Source of the DNA: Prevotella bivia DSM 20514
GTDB taxonomy: Bacteria; Bacteroidota; Bacteroidia; Bacteroidales; Bacteroidaceae
Reading direction: 5' to 3'
DNA: 64,000 bases
Assembly: GCF_000262545.1 (NCBI RefSeq)
Contig: NZ_JH660660.1
Coordinates: 1,016,975-1,080,974, forward strand
Shown here: positions 25,345-33,802 of the stretch, one piece after another
Numbering within the stretch: the first letter of the stretch is position 1
How the letters are laid out: the number at the start of each line of letters is the position of its first letter
Position numbers and translations under genes: made by a program
The notes under the pieces: model-generated
The model's input: the letters and a program-made list of their open reading frames with translations, nothing else
Databases searched by the model: none
What the model was told of the DNA's origin: nothing

Positions 25345-25755
25345 CTATTTCCTTTTGAGGAAGAAACGCACCAACAGGAAGTTGATGGGGAAGCAGATTA
25401 ATATGGTGGGTATCAAAGCGATTTGCTTTGTAACACCAAAATAAATGAAAAGATGAACGAAGATTATCTGAAGTGTTATGTTAACCCCATGCGACAAGAG
25501 AAAGCCCGCCCCTTTCTTAGAAGATGATTTTACCTTGAAGGTAAACTTAGTGGAAGCATAATAGTTAAAACACAAACTAATGCCATAACTTACGGCTACA
25601 CACACCGATTCAGAACTAACTTTTATGATAAGAAGGCGGTAAACGATGAGTTGTATCAGTGCAGCACAGCATCCTACAATGCCAAAACGCATCACTTCCA
25701 ACAACTTTTCTCGCTTACTCTCCTCTAAACGGTTTAAAATATCCTTTATCTGCAT
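25345..25755 (-). CDS. GtrA family membrane protein
   Basis: This small four-span membrane protein has 136 residues. The core EVMRFGIVGCCAALIQLIVY followed by CVAVSYGISLCFNYYASTKFTF is the GtrA signature. Members help present or flip polyprenyl-phosphate sugars; mycobacterial Rv3789 is linked to decaprenyl-phosphoryl-arabinose. The frame overlaps the end of the HAD gene by 41 bases from the first ATG. An internal ATG (MRFGIVG, near 25692) would avoid the overlap. Its position after UbiA and HAD supports a lipid-linked sugar role. Confidence 0.85.
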   Translation of the reverse strand: MQIKDILNRLEESKREKLLEVMRFGIVGCCAALIQLIVYRLLIIKVSSESVCVAVSYGISLCFNYYASTKFTFKVKSSSKKGAGFLLSHGVNITLQIIFVHLFIYFGVTKQIALIPTILICFPINFLLVRFFLKRK

Positions 25756-26311
25756 ATTCTAATAATTCTTTATCGCCTTTGGAATCACCAAAGGCAATAA
25801 GTTCATATTCATTTCTGTTAGGGAAAATCTCTTTCAAGCGGTTTACTTTCTCCTTACCATAGCAGTTGCGCGAAATAAACTTTCCTGTTATCTTTCCCTC
25901 TTTACTTTCAATGTTAGTACCCAATACTTGTATTTTTTCTCCGAATTCATCGAAGAAAGGGCGTACCCATTTGTCAATACTAGCCGTTATCACTAGTACT
26001 TTATTCTCCGCTTGTAAAGCTCGGCGTATCTCCTCAAAAGCTTGTGGCCGAATGATCGTTGCACGTTCTTTCGCAAACCGTTCGCATAGCGTTTCAAAGA
26101 CTTCTGTATTTGTTCCCTTAAAGAAGTGAGCAAAGAGTTGCTGCTTTGCTTTCCAATTGGGATAAAGCTTTAGCTTCATCATTGCAAGAATAGGAGCATA
26201 AAGCATAAAGCCTGCAAAGGTGCCTATATCTCCTTTTGCAAAACGAATAAACTCAATAAACGTATCCTTTGTGGTAATTGTACCATCAAAGTCGAAGGCA
26301 TATACTTTCAT
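25715..26311 (-). CDS. HAD-IB family phosphatase
   Basis: This is a predicted cytoplasmic phosphatase of the phosphoserine-phosphatase-like HAD-IB group. Motif I is FDFDGT with Asp7 and Asp9, motif II is VLVITASI near residue 110, and motif IV is AFGDSKGDKELLEYA near 173. The protein has 198 residues. It shares one base with the UbiA stop codon. In the mycobacterial pathway a phosphatase removes the 5-phosphate after the phosphoribosyl transfer to the polyprenol. This HAD protein is well placed for that step, but the match is contextual only. Confidence 0.88.
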   Translation of the reverse strand: MKVYAFDFDGTITTKDTFIEFIRFAKGDIGTFAGFMLYAPILAMMKLKLYPNWKAKQQLFAHFFKGTNTEVFETLCERFAKERATIIRPQAFEEIRRALQAENKVLVITASIDKWVRPFFDEFGEKIQVLGTNIESKEGKITGKFISRNCYGKEKVNRLKEIFPNRNEYELIAFGDSKGDKELLEYADKGYFKPFRGE

Positions 26312-27189
26312 TACAAGAAATAAATAATAAAGAGGAAAGATAAACCAAAGAGCAAAACAATAATCTGCATAAACCTATCCTTTAGCATCACCTTTGTAGG
26401 ATCACCACTCTTTTGATCGACAACAGCAAGCTGAATATAGCGAAGGATACCCACAAGTACAAATATACTCGTAAGATAAAGATATTGTGTGTGGAAGTGG
26501 GCTATCGTTTCTTCGCTCACAGTGTACATAATATAGCATACTAGCGTGATACTTGAAGTAATCGTGATTGCCTGATTGATAAACTCTAAATTGTATCTTA
26601 TGGTATTTTGGCGTGTTGGTCTGCCCGTTTCCATCATTCGAACGACGTCATCTCTGCGTTTAGCAAAGGCAAGGAAGAGCATTAAAAGAAAAGTCATGAG
26701 TACGATCCACTTGCTCAGTACGATATTAGTAGCCCAACCTCCAGCCAGCACTCTTAGCACAAATCCGAAGGCAACGATACATACATCAATAATGGCATAT
26801 TGCTTAAACTTGAGACAATATCCAATGTTTAGTAGCCAATAAAAGCCGATGACACCGTAGGTTTTTGCATGTCCTGAAGGTAGAAATAGGAGGGTTAGCA
26901 TTGACAAAGCCAACATAGTGATGATTAATACATATCCTTGAGCAATGCTTACAGCCCCCGAAGCCAATGGACGTTTGCATTTTACGGGATGCCGACGATC
27001 TTCTTCCACATCTATAATATCATTTAAACAATATATAGATGAGGCGGCAAATGAAAACGAAAAGAAAGCAATGAAGCCTGAAATAAGTACGCTTATATTA
27101 AACAACTGCCCAGAAAAGAAAATGGGTAGCATAACGATAAGGTTTTTTACCCACTGATGTGGGCGAATAAGTGCTAATATATTTTTCAT
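26311..27189 (-). CDS. UbiA-family decaprenyl-phosphate phosphoribosyltransferase-like protein
   Basis: This is a predicted inner-membrane enzyme joining phosphoribose from PRPP to a polyprenyl phosphate. The 292 residues start MKNILALIRPHQWVKNLIVM and span the membrane about nine times. NDIIDVEEDRRHPVKCKRPL (residues 56-75) is the metal- and diphosphate-binding NDxxDxxxD motif. AFAKRRDDV and the late QKSGDPTKVMLKDR are the features that point to the DPPR-synthase branch rather than quinone prenyltransferases. It is tightly coupled to both neighbours (4-base and 1-base overlaps). Polyprenyl length cannot be known. Confidence 0.8.
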   Translation of the reverse strand: MKNILALIRPHQWVKNLIVMLPIFFSGQLFNISVLISGFIAFFSFSFAASSIYCLNDIIDVEEDRRHPVKCKRPLASGAVSIAQGYVLIITMLALSMLTLLFLPSGHAKTYGVIGFYWLLNIGYCLKFKQYAIIDVCIVAFGFVLRVLAGGWATNIVLSKWIVLMTFLLMLFLAFAKRRDDVVRMMETGRPTRQNTIRYNLEFINQAITITSSITLVCYIMYTVSEETIAHFHTQYLYLTSIFVLVGILRYIQLAVVDQKSGDPTKVMLKDRFMQIIVLLFGLSFLFIIYFL

Positions 27190-28214
27190 TTGATGAGCCT
27201 TTCTAAAGGAGTTATCACTATTTTTTCAACGACGAAATGGAGCGTCCATGCAAGGGGAATGGTAATGACTATTGTGGCAAAGAAGGTGTTCCAATAAGTC
27301 CAATCGAAGGTTTCTAAATAGCGAAGTACGAAATGATCGTGTATTAAATAAGCCTCTAAACTTACCATACCAATAAATTTAACCGATTTATTAAACCATT
27401 TTGGGGTGCGTCTGAACACGCGGTTAAGCATCAAAACACTCGTTACTGTAAGCGGAATATACAGCATACGTTCTAGGAAAATAGGAAATTGTCCGTGTTT
27501 CACTTGCTCTAGGAAGATGCTAGAAGCCAATGCCATAAAAAACATTAATAAGATCATCCAGATGGCAGCCCCATCCATTCTGTCCTTGCGTTTGATAGCT
27601 GCCCCCATGTTAATACCGATGAAATAGATGGGTACACGACTCCAAAATATCTCCAAATGTCCAACAGCTTCATGGATAGGAGTAACGTATTGCACCAAAA
27701 TACACCACATCAGCATCACAATAGGCGACCATCTATAAATGGGGTGCTTAATGATTACTTTTAGATAAAGTGGTGTTACAAGGTATAGCATCATTGTTGC
27801 AGGAATATACCAAAAGGTAAGTTCGTCGTTCAACCAAAAGTCCCAGTTGATAGAAATATCTCCGATTAAATCGATGATATTTGTACTATGTCCTCTATGA
27901 TGTACCCAATTAGGGCAAGTAAAATCAGGGATATAGTATAAGCAAGCCATAATGAGCCACGTAGGATAAACACGGAGCCAACGACGAAGATAAAAATCTT
28001 TGGTGTCGGGGTGCTTTGACCATGAAAACCATAAGCCCATACCACTCAAGAAAAGGAAAATGTCTACGCCAATATTACCCATTCTTCGTAATCCGAAGAA
28101 CATATCATCGCGTGGCAAACCTACATGGAAGAGAATGACGAAGAGCATTGCTGCTCCCATCAACTCGCCACGATAACGGCTAATATTTTCTAGTTCTATG
28201 TCCTTAATCTTCAT
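27186..28214 (-). CDS. Acyltransferase family 3 membrane protein (second copy)
   Basis: This predicted membrane O-acyltransferase (OafA/YrhL type) probably acetylates a sugar of a surface glycan. MLFVILFHVGLPRDD gives the family His in the first span. RRMGNIGVDIFLFLSGMGLW near residue 44 is the second signature, followed by FYLRRWLRVYPTWLI near 75. There are about ten hydrophobic spans over 342 residues. It is 3 bases after the first acyltransferase and overlaps UbiA by 4 bases. The two copies differ enough to suggest different acceptors. Confidence 0.85.
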   Translation of the reverse strand: MKIKDIELENISRYRGELMGAAMLFVILFHVGLPRDDMFFGLRRMGNIGVDIFLFLSGMGLWFSWSKHPDTKDFYLRRWLRVYPTWLIMACLYYIPDFTCPNWVHHRGHSTNIIDLIGDISINWDFWLNDELTFWYIPATMMLYLVTPLYLKVIIKHPIYRWSPIVMLMWCILVQYVTPIHEAVGHLEIFWSRVPIYFIGINMGAAIKRKDRMDGAAIWMILLMFFMALASSIFLEQVKHGQFPIFLERMLYIPLTVTSVLMLNRVFRRTPKWFNKSVKFIGMVSLEAYLIHDHFVLRYLETFDWTYWNTFFATIVITIPLAWTLHFVVEKIVITPLERLIK

Positions 28215-28217
28215 AGT

Positions 28218-29282
28218 TTATTTGAGTTTAGGGCTAGGTATTCGCTTCATTAACTCTTTAAATAGCCATGCCAAGCAAATGGAACTTATGATGTAAAGTA
28301 GCAATCCTGTCCAGTGATCACCACCTCTTGAAATGGGAATGAATATCTTTCTTGTGATAGGATGGCATACAAATAGTGCAGAAGAGATGCCTCCTACCCA
28401 TGCCATTAAGTGGAATAATGATCCCCACACTTGCACCAACTTGATAAAACTTATTGCTGCTGTACAAATAAAAATAGGAATAAGATACCATGTAAGGTAA
28501 GTAAAGTTGAAAGCATAAATTGCTACGAGCGATACACAGAAGATAAGTATATGCCCTATCTTAGCCACTTGAGGCATAAACTTAGCATACAATAAGCCGA
28601 AGCCAAAAGGAAGAACTCCACCTATAAAGTTGTATCTCCAGCGGTTTAGCTCATCGCTCTCTGGGCTACATTCCACTTGAATAATGGCGCACAACAAGAT
28701 TAGTCCTACTGTATATCCCCAATGACGACGATACAATAAGAGGCGATATACAATATAAATCTGTATCATCAAACCGAAATACCAATAAGGACCAGGCCAA
28801 ATAACATCATCGGGGTGGGGTAATAGGTTATTGAATAAGCCTAGTTGGGCAATAATATCTAATGACGCATAATGATGTTGCCCGGGGGTGATGGCATCTA
28901 TCATCGTGAAAGCCACAAAACCTACAATCATCATTCTAAATAGTTTTAGCCAATGGTATTTGACGAAAGCCATAACTGAAGGCTTTTTTGTACCGATGAA
29001 ATCGCCCTTTTCATACTTCATATACAAGCCGTAAGCAGAGAGGAAAAGGAATATAGGTACTCCATAATGTCCAAAGAAAGAAATGATATGGAAGAGGGAT
29101 AGCGTATTAAAATCCCTTTCCATTTCATGGTTTAGCCATGCAAAGTTATGCCAAAAGTATTGGTATTCGTTCTCCTGCACCACGTGTCTGAGCCAGTGGC
29201 AATAGTTGTGCAAGAAGATACCGATAATGGCTATTCCGCGCAGTGCGTTACATTCTGTTCGTGAGAGCAATTCTCTTTTCAT
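28218..29282 (-). CDS. Acyltransferase family 3 membrane protein (first copy)
   Basis: This is a predicted membrane O-acyltransferase of 354 residues. ALRGIAIIGIFLHNYCHWLR near residue 13 and FGHYGVPIFLFLSAYGLYMK near 70 are the family signatures. HWLKLFRMMIVGF matches the next helix, and about ten spans follow. It lies 6 bases after the EptA-like gene and 3 bases before the second acyltransferase. Confidence 0.85.
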   Translation of the reverse strand: MKRELLSRTECNALRGIAIIGIFLHNYCHWLRHVVQENEYQYFWHNFAWLNHEMERDFNTLSLFHIISFFGHYGVPIFLFLSAYGLYMKYEKGDFIGTKKPSVMAFVKYHWLKLFRMMIVGFVAFTMIDAITPGQHHYASLDIIAQLGLFNNLLPHPDDVIWPGPYWYFGLMIQIYIVYRLLLYRRHWGYTVGLILLCAIIQVECSPESDELNRWRYNFIGGVLPFGFGLLYAKFMPQVAKIGHILIFCVSLVAIYAFNFTYLTWYLIPIFICTAAISFIKLVQVWGSLFHLMAWVGGISSALFVCHPITRKIFIPISRGGDHWTGLLLYIISSICLAWLFKELMKRIPSPKLK

Positions 29283-29288
29283 CTTATC

Positions 29289-31196
29289 TTATTTCTTTTT
29301 CTTTCGTAAAGGTACTTGAAGTTCCTTCTTCGACCGATCCAACTTATCGTAATCGGTTGTTCCTTTCAATATACGAGGGCGGTTTTCTCGATAGTTTTTG
29401 CTCAAGATGTTGTGTTCGTCCCTATAATCTTTAGTGTGGATACCACCAAGGTATAGCAACAAATGAGGCAGCGCATCAATCATAAACTTCTTATCCTTTG
29501 CCGCTACTATTTGCTGAAATACCTCTGGATGTTTAGCCTTGTAGCTTGGTGAGGTGTAAATCCAGAACGGTATCTCAAACTCATAGCGAGCTAAGTTATA
29601 GTCGATGTTCGATGAATGGTTACGGCAAATAAAGCCTCGACGTCCTTCGTAACATTCTTCCCCATGGTCGGGCGTGTAGATAACTATGGCTTCTTTATCC
29701 TTAAACCGCTCTATTATTTGATCTACGATAGAGTCGTTATAAAGCACAGCATTATCATAGTCGGCGAGGGTTTGGCGGCGTTTTTCTCCCAAGTCGTGGC
29801 GAATAGTCTTGTAGTCCTCTGCCTTAAAATGCTTCGCACGTGCGGGCGTACGCTGACCATAGTTGACATGTTGCCCCATGAGATGGAATAAAATGAGATT
29901 GTGTTCAGTGTTATTTTGTGCTTGATGGTTGTCGTAATCGTTCAACAAACCAGCGTCATACTTATAAAGTGTACTGTTTCGGCTATCGAACATCGCCTTA
30001 GAAAGTTCGGGGTGGTTTAGGAAAAATCCCCCACTAAAGTCGTAAACAGCCTGCTTAGCACGTGGTAAAAACTGGTTAGTAATAAACGTTACGTGATAGC
30101 CAGCTTTGCGGAAAACCTCTGGAAAGAGCGGGTAGTCGCACCAATCTTTTGTGTCGCCTATTACTTGTAGGGAGAAGATATTCTTAAAAACAAAGCTTGT
30201 CAGGTTGTACGGCGATACCACATCCCTGAAAGGCACTAATAGTCCTTGTCGTTCTAAAGCCTCTTGGCGTGGTGTGGTAGGCATAAAATAACCATACTGA
30301 TGTGAGTGGTGTTTGCCGTAGCTTTCACCAATAATGAGTACGATATTAGGGGTGGTATATGTACAGCTATCCACTTGCACCTTGTCTTTTGTAGCGATGA
30401 GTTGGTCGATTTGGTGTGATGCCAATTCATTTGAGAATATCGCAAAAGCCAAACGGTAAGGAGGTAGATAAAACTGTGCTTCGGTTCCGGGCTGGCGTTG
30501 GTATAAACTTAGCTCTCGTTCTACAGCCCCTATGGTGCGGAGGGAAAACATACGGCGCATCATCTCCTTGTTATGAGCCGATGAAATGGCAGAAATTATA
30601 AGAAAAATGAGAACCAATATTCCGCCTATACTTTTGATAAGTAATGGCTTTTTATAAAAGTTTGGCAATTTCTCTTTTATCCTTGTTATGCAGCTAACGT
30701 GTCTTGCTAGAAGCGGAAAACGGCTCACTAGGATATGAATGAGCAAGAGTAGCAGTACTAAGCCAACATTAGAAAAGAATATATCTTTCGAGAAATAACT
30801 TGTAAAAAACTCGCTAGCCTCTCTGCCATTGGTCTCGCCCACCAATAGAAGCATTGAAGGGTTGATAGTTGTTTGAAACTTTTCCCAGCAGAAAACATCT
30901 ACCAAGCTAATACCGTATAGCATAAAATACAATATAGCGCGTATCCATCGGCGCACATGCTTTGGGAAAATCATAAGGAAAAGGCAAACTATATATAAGT
31001 CGAGAAATAGTTCTGCCCATAGGTTTGCATATACTGTGGCTTTTGGCTGATGGGGTATTTCTATATAAGCCACTAAGATGCCCAGCAAATACATGAAAAT
31101 AAAGAAAGCGTTATTAGCCCTGATAGGAGCTAATAGTTTGTGGGATATAAGGGCTATCTTTGCGAAAATTTTCATAGATGTAATATTCTCTGCCAT
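29289..31196 (-). CDS. EptA-like phosphoethanolamine (or related) transferase
   Basis: This predicted inner-membrane enzyme has five N-terminal spans (residues about 25-215) and a periplasmic alkaline-phosphatase-like domain. PNIVLIIGESYGKHHSHQYG near residue 284 binds metal. YNLTSFVFKN holds the likely Thr nucleophile. YTPDHGEECYEGRRGFICRN near 515 has the Asp-His metal site, and NHSSN follows. EptA-type enzymes add phosphoethanolamine to lipid A or glycans. It is the first gene of the nine-gene operon, behind a TAACTTTG box at 31209-31216. At 635 residues it is longer than EptA, with a basic tail (KKKK). Confidence 0.8.
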   Translation of the reverse strand: MAENITSMKIFAKIALISHKLLAPIRANNAFFIFMYLLGILVAYIEIPHQPKATVYANLWAELFLDLYIVCLFLMIFPKHVRRWIRAILYFMLYGISLVDVFCWEKFQTTINPSMLLLVGETNGREASEFFTSYFSKDIFFSNVGLVLLLLLIHILVSRFPLLARHVSCITRIKEKLPNFYKKPLLIKSIGGILVLIFLIISAISSAHNKEMMRRMFSLRTIGAVERELSLYQRQPGTEAQFYLPPYRLAFAIFSNELASHQIDQLIATKDKVQVDSCTYTTPNIVLIIGESYGKHHSHQYGYFMPTTPRQEALERQGLLVPFRDVVSPYNLTSFVFKNIFSLQVIGDTKDWCDYPLFPEVFRKAGYHVTFITNQFLPRAKQAVYDFSGGFFLNHPELSKAMFDSRNSTLYKYDAGLLNDYDNHQAQNNTEHNLILFHLMGQHVNYGQRTPARAKHFKAEDYKTIRHDLGEKRRQTLADYDNAVLYNDSIVDQIIERFKDKEAIVIYTPDHGEECYEGRRGFICRNHSSNIDYNLARYEFEIPFWIYTSPSYKAKHPEVFQQIVAAKDKKFMIDALPHLLLYLGGIHTKDYRDEHNILSKNYRENRPRILKGTTDYDKLDRSKKELQVPLRKKKK

Positions 31197-31208
31197 TTAA
31201 TTAATGTG

Positions 31209-31216
31209 CAAAGTTA
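31209..31216 (-). promoter_or_regulatory. Promoter -7 box of the nine-gene surface-glycan operon
   Basis: TAACTTTG on the minus strand lies 12 bases before the ATG at 31196, giving a very short leader. The -33 element is not evident. Confidence 0.5.
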
Positions 31217-31384
31217 CCCTTATTTTGTTATAAGTGGGGACAGAATGCGAGAATTAACATTTCACGAAAGAGAAAAACAAGAAGATGTTTAGGTCTTAAT
31301 TCTTACGAAGGGTTTGTTGTGAAAAAACGTAACATTAAAAGATGAAGGGTGTTTTAATAAATGTCTTTGTAAGTGGTTGGTTAT

Positions 31385-31510
31385 CAGTAGCTCTGTAAAA
31401 CATCATCTTTTACCTTGCAAAACATGACCTTTTACTCGGTAAAAGATGACCTTTTACCGAGTAAAAGGTCATCTTTTGCGTTTAAAACGATAATCTTTTT
31501 AAAAGTGTTA
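31385..31510. repeat. Intergenic hairpin repeat, copy C
   Basis: It holds a perfect 17-bp stem with a cga loop (31441-31457 with 31461-31477). An overlapping alternative stem is cttttac-tcg-gtaaaag, just upstream. Words aaaacatcatcttt (31397-31410) and caaaacatgacctttt (31418-31433) recur at 45665-45835, the first in inverted orientation. It probably also ends the nadD transcript. The rest of 31217-31527 shows nothing else. Confidence 0.6.
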
Positions 31511-31527
31511 TGATAAATATTTACAAA

Positions 31528-32094
31528 TTACTTGTAATATAGCTCTATTTTGCGCACAATGTTTTCAGGTACAAGGTCATTAATAGGCTTTTCTAGTTGC
31601 ACCCTTTCGCGTATCATAGTGCTACTAATGTTTAGAAGAGGAGCATGTAAACAACGAACGTTTTTAGGGAGAGAAGTCTCATCGAAAGTGTCATCTTTGC
31701 GAGGATAAACGCAGATTTGATAGTTGGCAAGAATGTCTTCGGCATGATTCCAACGATCGAATGCTTGCCAGTTGTCGCCCCCTATGAGTAGGGTAAAGTT
31801 ATGCAGAGGATAAGATATGGCAAGCTGTTGAAGCGTGTTCCATGTATAAGAGGGCTTGGGTAATGAAAATTCATAATTGGAAGCCACAAGGTGAGGATAA
31901 TTAATAAGTGCTTCTTTTGCTAGCTCAAAGCGTTTAGCATCCTCTAAAAGTTGCTGGTTGATCTTAAAAGGATTTTGTGGAGCAACCATTAGCCATACCT
32001 CGTCTAAGAGAGCTTCCTTTAAGAAAGTCTCTGCAAGCGCTATGTGTCCGTTATGAATAGGATTGAAAGATCCTCCGAAAATGCCTATTTCCAT
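31528..32094 (-). CDS. nadD: Nicotinate-nucleotide adenylyltransferase
   Basis: NadD joins nicotinate mononucleotide and ATP to form nicotinate adenine dinucleotide in NAD synthesis. The nucleotidyltransferase loop GIFGGSFNPIHNGHI is at residues 4-18, IGGDNWQAFDRW lies near 105, and the SSTMIRER motif near 160 closes the active site. The frame continues upstream to a TTG at 32154, but the canonical start is the ATG at 32094, giving 188 residues. It is the third gene of the minus-strand operon yicC, gmk, nadD. Confidence 0.93.
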   Translation of the reverse strand: MEIGIFGGSFNPIHNGHIALAETFLKEALLDEVWLMVAPQNPFKINQQLLEDAKRFELAKEALINYPHLVASNYEFSLPKPSYTWNTLQQLAISYPLHNFTLLIGGDNWQAFDRWNHAEDILANYQICVYPRKDDTFDETSLPKNVRCLHAPLLNISSTMIRERVQLEKPINDLVPENIVRKIELYYK

Positions 32095-32194
32095 CGATGA
32101 AACCGTAGTTTTTCTGTTTTTTTTTGCTTCCCTCCTTTTGTAGAAGAAATACAAATATTGTCTCTGTAGAAAGTTATAGTTTGCTCATAAAGAA

Positions 32195-32767
32195 TTATCG
32201 TACTAAAAACTCAGAAACTATTTTTAAAGCCTCTGCCTTTGCCGTCTCAAGGTTGTCATTGACAATAATAACATCGAATTTATCGGCAAAAGACAACTCA
32301 TGTGCTGCCTTAGCAATGCGTGTTTCGATAGCTTCAGGCGTGTCGGTGTTTCTATTGATAAGACGTTTGCGCAGCTCTTCGATAGAAGGAGGCTGAATGA
32401 ATACGCTTAAAGCGCGCTCCTTGTAATATTCTTTTATGTTACAGCCACCCTTTACATCTACATCGAATACCACGTTTTGTCCTGATTCCGACTGGCTCTC
32501 CACTTGCTGTTTCAGAGTGCCATAAAAGCGGTCTTTATATACCTCCTCATACTCTAAAAACTCGTTATTGGCAATCTTTCCTTTGAAAGCCTCTGGAGAA
32601 AGGAAGATATATTCCACACCATCACGCTCCGTACCACGTGGTTGGCGAGTAGTGCAACTGATAGAAAAAGCCAATTGAAGCTCTGGGTGTTCTTGCATTA
32701 ACCATTGTACAATGGTACTCTTACCCGAGCCTGATGGGGCTGAAAAAATAATTAGTTTACCTTGCAT
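32195..32767 (-). CDS. gmk: Guanylate kinase
   Basis: Gmk converts GMP to GDP using ATP. The P-loop SAPSGSGKST is at residues 9-18. SCTTRQPRGTERDGVEYIFL is the GMP-binding region, near 37, and VVFDVDVKGGCNIKEYY near 99 is the usual core motif. At 190 residues it is normal. A strong hairpin lies between yicC and gmk, so expression of gmk and nadD may depend partly on read-through. It sits 100 bases before the nadD start. Confidence 0.95.
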   Translation of the reverse strand: MQGKLIIFSAPSGSGKSTIVQWLMQEHPELQLAFSISCTTRQPRGTERDGVEYIFLSPEAFKGKIANNEFLEYEEVYKDRFYGTLKQQVESQSESGQNVVFDVDVKGGCNIKEYYKERALSVFIQPPSIEELRKRLINRNTDTPEAIETRIAKAAHELSFADKFDVIIVNDNLETAKAEALKIVSEFLVR

Positions 32768-32783
32768 ATCGTAAAAATAAAAA

Positions 32784-32824
32784 GCCCCTATTAGCTTTAT
32801 CTCTGCGATAGGGCTAATAGGGGC
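32784..32824 (-). terminator. Hairpin terminator between yicC and gmk
   Basis: gcccctattagc (32784-32795) and gctaataggggc (32813-32824) form a perfect 12-bp stem. On the minus strand it is followed by tttttattttt. It stands inside an apparent operon and may attenuate gmk expression. Confidence 0.75.
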
Positions 32825-32831
32825 ATAATGA

Positions 32832-33710
32832 TTAGAGTGCGTTGAGCACTTGTTCCTTTATCTGTTCTAGTTCGTCTTTCATCTTCACAACGATGTTTTG
32901 CATCTCTGCTTGGTTGCTCTTTGAGCCCGTTGTGTTGATTTCTCTACCCATTTCTTGTGCGATGAAACCGAGCTTTTTGCCTAGTCCATGACCATTTTCC
33001 TCCATAGTTTCACGGAAGTAACGTAGGTGGTTGGTTAAGCGTTGTTTCTCCTCACTAATATCAAGCTTTTCGATGTAGTAGATGAGTTCCTGCTCCAAAC
33101 GGTTTTTATCATATTCCACATCAGGAATTTGCTTCAAACCTTCAATGATGCGCTCGCGGATCTTTGGTACACGGCTCTGCTCATAAGGCTCAATACTCTT
33201 CATATAAGCCTCAATGTTATCAAGCTTCTCATTAAACTTCTTTTGAAGCGCTTTACCCTCTTGCTTGCGGAACTCTGTAAAGTGGTCTATGGCTTGATGA
33301 ATGCCGTTGAGTACTACTTCCCATTCCTCTTCTTCAAGAATTTCTGTTTCAGCCTTTGCTGTTACATCAGGTAAGCGGAGCAAGGTGTTAAACCAATCGG
33401 TAGGTTCTGGAATACCAACGGTTTTTGAAATATCCTTAATCTGCTTATAATAGCTTTCCACTAAAGCTGTATTTATGGAGCTTGCATCTATACTTTCGTC
33501 CTTTTCTACCCATAGAGAGAAGTCTACTTTGCCGCGCTCTAGTTGTTGAGCGAGGAGTCGACGAATGTCCATTTCTTTCTCTCTGTATAGAGGGGCGATG
33601 CGCGCCGAGAGGTCAAGCGATTTGCTATTAAGCGATTTGATCTCAACGTTAATTTTCTTTTCCTTGTAAGTTACGACTGCTTTGCCATAACCTGTCATTG
33701 ATAATATCAT
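32832..33710 (-). CDS. yicC: YicC family endoribonuclease
   Basis: YicC proteins are conserved endoribonucleases implicated in RNA turnover. MILSMTGYGKAVV is the standard N-terminus. KSLNSKSLDLSARI near 30 and the C-terminal LGFIAQEMGREINTTGSKSN are hallmarks. The frame opens at a TTG (33737) that belongs to the TACTTTTG promoter box at 33735-33742, so the ATG at 33710 is the start (292 residues). It is followed by gmk and nadD. The promoter region is shared with the divergent tsaB. Confidence 0.93.
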   Translation of the reverse strand: MILSMTGYGKAVVTYKEKKINVEIKSLNSKSLDLSARIAPLYREKEMDIRRLLAQQLERGKVDFSLWVEKDESIDASSINTALVESYYKQIKDISKTVGIPEPTDWFNTLLRLPDVTAKAETEILEEEEWEVVLNGIHQAIDHFTEFRKQEGKALQKKFNEKLDNIEAYMKSIEPYEQSRVPKIRERIIEGLKQIPDVEYDKNRLEQELIYYIEKLDISEEKQRLTNHLRYFRETMEENGHGLGKKLGFIAQEMGREINTTGSKSNQAEMQNIVVKMKDELEQIKEQVLNAL

Positions 33711-33734
33711 GAGCTTTTTCGCGTTAAATTTCTG

Positions 33735-33742
33735 CAAAAGTA
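33735..33742 (-). promoter_or_regulatory. Promoter -7 box of yicC, decides the start codon
   Basis: TACTTTTG on the minus strand ends in the TTG that opens the reading frame, so the true start must lie downstream at 33710. Confidence 0.6.
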
Positions 33743-33764
33743 CTAATTTCGAGCGGAAAAAGAG

Positions 33765-33772
33765 TAAATTTG
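33765..33772 (+). promoter_or_regulatory. Promoter -7 box of tsaB, decides the start codon
   Basis: TAAATTTG on the plus strand covers the TTG that opens the tsaB frame at 33770. The start is therefore the ATG at 33803. Confidence 0.55.
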
Positions 33773-33802
33773 CATATTAATTTAGAACATAATTATGGTT
33801 TT

